From Clostridia bacterium (GTDB taxonomy: Bacteria > Bacillota > DULZ01): a DNA stretch of 5,297 nt. The notes below the pieces were generated by a model. That model had not been told where the DNA came from. It ran no database searches and worked only from the letters and a program-made list of their open reading frames with translations. The DNA lies in the NCBI GenBank assembly GCA_012520135.1, contig JAAYOX010000290.1:1-5297 (forward strand), given 5' to 3'. Positions 3,547 to 5,297 of this stretch are shown here, piece after piece. Numbering within the stretch: the first letter of the stretch is position 1; each line of letters opens with the position of its first letter. The position numbers and the translations under genes were made by a program.

Positions 3547-5297
3547 ATGAAAGTAAAAAGAATGATAAGTATAATCATGGCAATTTTAATGGTTTTATCC
3601 GCTTTTCCTGTAGCCGTAGGAGCGCAAGCTATACCAAACAATCTTCACGGAATACAAATACCGGATGGGTTTTCTGTACAATACATTGGACGTTATCATG
3701 AGGCTTCTCCTGTGATAAACGGCATGATTGCAGTTTCCAGTGGTGAATCCAGGACTGTATTAGATAAACCGGTTTGGGGGTTTGTGAACGCTGAAACAAG
3801 GAAAGAAGTAATAAGCCCCCAGTATACTCATGATGGGTATGCTGAAATTCATGATGGCTTTAGTGACTTTGCCAGGTATCCCCGTTATTTTGGCAATAGG
3901 GTTGTATTAAGGGACGGGCTTAGTGCTACCGTTTTTAATAAGCAGGGTGAGACGGTAGTTCCATATGGCAAGTACCGTCATATTTCAGTCTTTTTTGATG
4001 GTTATGCTGAGATTATGACAACTGACGGTAAGTGGGGTATTATTAATGAGGAAGGTAAAGAGATGTTCCCTCCGGGGAAATACACACCCATTCACGATGT
4101 TTATGTACATACATGGGGCCCTTCCGGTATAATACCTGTATTGCGGACCGACAATAATTTAACCACAGCTATCAATGTATTTGGCAAGGAGTTAGTTACT
4201 CCATCAGATAATATAGGCCTAAAAGACCCCTCGGACGGGCTTCTTGATATATGGGATTTAGAAACCGGGAAAGACTATGTTATAGACAGTACGGGTAAAA
4301 AGCTTTTTACACACGAAAGAGAAAGAGTTTTATTTGGCTTCTCAGAAGGTATCAGCTTTTTTCAACAATTTAAGCCTAATAGTCAGATAGGCGTGGAGGC
4401 AAATTATCTGTATGGAGGCTTTATTGACACAACGGGCAAAGAAGTATTTAGATTACCCAAAGGCCATTTTATTCATTATCTAATGCAAGGTTGGTACGAA
4501 AACGGACTCATAAAAACGGTGTCATATGATCCAACGAATCCTATAAGGTCAGGGAATGAGCATTTGTTGGACATAACAGGAAAAGAAGTCTTTGAGACAT
4601 ATGGGTTTATTGACGAGGTGGGGAATGGTCTTGCCCAGGTCTTGATGCCTGTAGTTGAATCAGGTGAGTATGGCGGCACCAGTGTTGAAATGCTTTACAA
4701 TTTATCTACGGGGAAAAATATTTTACCTGAAGGCTACCGGTTAGCGGGGGAAATTGGGAAAAAATTAGGCAGAGAAGTTGGAGTGGATTATCAAGCTGTT
4801 CCTGAAACTACTGACGATTTAATTGCCATTATCGAAGCAAAAGATTATGACTGGAGTTTGGATTATGACCTCTTTATGGACCGGCTAAAAAAGGCTTATA
4901 TAAATGCCAATGGCGATATAGTGGTTCCCCCCGGAAAGTATAAAAGAATTGAACCCTTCACACACGGTAAAGGCAGGGTTCAAGACGATAATCTCAAGTG
5001 GGGGTTTGTAGATACTAAGGGTAATGAAATAATTAAGCCACAGTTTGATGTGGTTACGTACTTTATAGAGGATAAAGCAGTTGTAGGTATTTATACAAAT
5101 GAAAAAGCACCTAATGCCGGAAGTGATTATCTCTCAATATCTAAACCGGCACATGAGTATATGACCGACTGGTATATCTTAATAGATGAGGCATACACAC
5201 CGGCGGTAAAGGCTAAAAGCCCTGCAACTACACCACCCGCTACAGAAAAGGCTGTACCAACGGCATCTACTGTATTAGTTGACGGTACATCCATTGC
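3547..5297 (+). CDS. Secreted WG-repeat protein, C-terminus beyond the window
   Basis: 583 codons are visible and the frame is still open. A signal peptide is clear: MKVKR, a hydrophobic core (6-24) and an AQA cleavage motif at 26-28. The mature part carries degenerate WG (KWG) repeats: VWGFVNAETRKEVISPQY (76-93), KWGIINEEGKEMF (162-174), YGGFIDTTGKEVF (289-301, W replaced by Y), LLDITGKEVF (340-349) and KWGFVDTKGNEIIKPQF (484-500). A variant block P-x-G-K-Y-x-x-I recurs at 139, 176 and 462. A Thr/Pro/Ala-rich linker (552-575) leads into TVLVDGTSI, which matches the opening strand of copper-amine-oxidase-N-like (stalk) domains often attached to such proteins in clostridia; that domain is inferred, as it lies off the window. 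WG repeats are thought to form a beta-rich scaffold for binding at the cell surface; the ligand is unknown. ATG 3547 follows AAGGAGG by nine bases. Confidence 0.88.
   Translation, partial: MKVKRMISIIMAILMVLSAFPVAVGAQAIPNNLHGIQIPDGFSVQYIGRYHEASPVINGMIAVSSGESRTVLDKPVWGFVNAETRKEVISPQYTHDGYAEIHDGFSDFARYPRYFGNRVVLRDGLSATVFNKQGETVVPYGKYRHISVFFDGYAEIMTTDGKWGIINEEGKEMFPPGKYTPIHDVYVHTWGPSGIIPVLRTDNNLTTAINVFGKELVTPSDNIGLKDPSDGLLDIWDLETGKDYVIDSTGKKLFTHERERVLFGFSEGISFFQQFKPNSQIGVEANYLYGGFIDTTGKEVFRLPKGHFIHYLMQGWYENGLIKTVSYDPTNPIRSGNEHLLDITGKEVFETYGFIDEVGNGLAQVLMPVVESGEYGGTSVEMLYNLSTGKNILPEGYRLAGEIGKKLGREVGVDYQAVPETTDDLIAIIEAKDYDWSLDYDLFMDRLKKAYINANGDIVVPPGKYKRIEPFTHGKGRVQDDNLKWGFVDTKGNEIIKPQFDVVTYFIEDKAVVGIYTNEKAPNAGSDYLSISKPAHEYMTDWYILIDEAYTPAVKAKSPATTPPATEKAVPTASTVLVDGTSI

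Noticed and set aside
3151..3641. Leftward ORFs of 75 and 88 codons in the gap before the WG gene
   Set aside because: No ribosome binding sites; the second overlaps the signal peptide of the WG protein antisense, where hydrophobic antisense frames are expected.
4476..4679. Leftward 67-codon ORF inside the WG-repeat gene
   Set aside because: It is antisense to a continuous repeat-protein frame and has no start signal.

Overview
The window looks like a piece of a Gram-positive, low-to-mid GC, anaerobic Firmicutes chromosome. A Desulfotomaculum/Peptococcaceae-type clostridium is my best guess, but this is inference and no marker gene fixes it. The clues are strong Shine-Dalgarno sequences at every confident gene, a methyltransferase-type corrinoid protein, a DUF438/hemerythrin/PAS protein and a secreted WG-repeat protein.

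Left part (1-2115). The 5' end of a corrinoid-protein gene runs leftward off the window. A 311-bp divergent spacer follows; it holds a candidate leftward promoter with a perfect 7-bp-arm palindrome across its -35 region. Rightward lie a small carboxymuconolactone-decarboxylase (CMD) family protein lacking the canonical CxxC, and then a 403-residue DUF438-hemerythrin-PAS protein. The latter begins at a GTG behind an AGGAGGAGG ribosome binding site, not at the more upstream ATG that contains that site. No terminator separates the two, so they may form one unit. A strong intrinsic terminator closes it.

Middle (2116-2289). The short spacer between convergent genes carries three perfect DnaA boxes (TGTGGATAA), two directly abutting and one 42 bp further on, plus two near-boxes arranged as an inverted repeat. 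It is bounded by a terminator on each side and has no dnaA, dnaN or rpmH next to it. This is the most notable non-coding feature: an extra-oriC DnaA-box cluster or a displaced or unusual origin element.

Right part (2290-5297). A leftward 178-residue acidic cytosolic protein of unknown function has a clear promoter and its own terminator. About 630 bp without a confident gene follow, holding an orphan TATAAT, two ribosome-binding-site-like sequences and a 42-codon single-helix ORF that may be a gene remnant. The last gene, open at the window edge, encodes a secreted WG-repeat protein whose tail looks like the linker into a copper-amine-oxidase-N-like (stalk) domain.

The genes do not form one obvious pathway. 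The CMD and hemerythrin-PAS pair suggests redox or oxygen/NO-related sensing, but that is inference.
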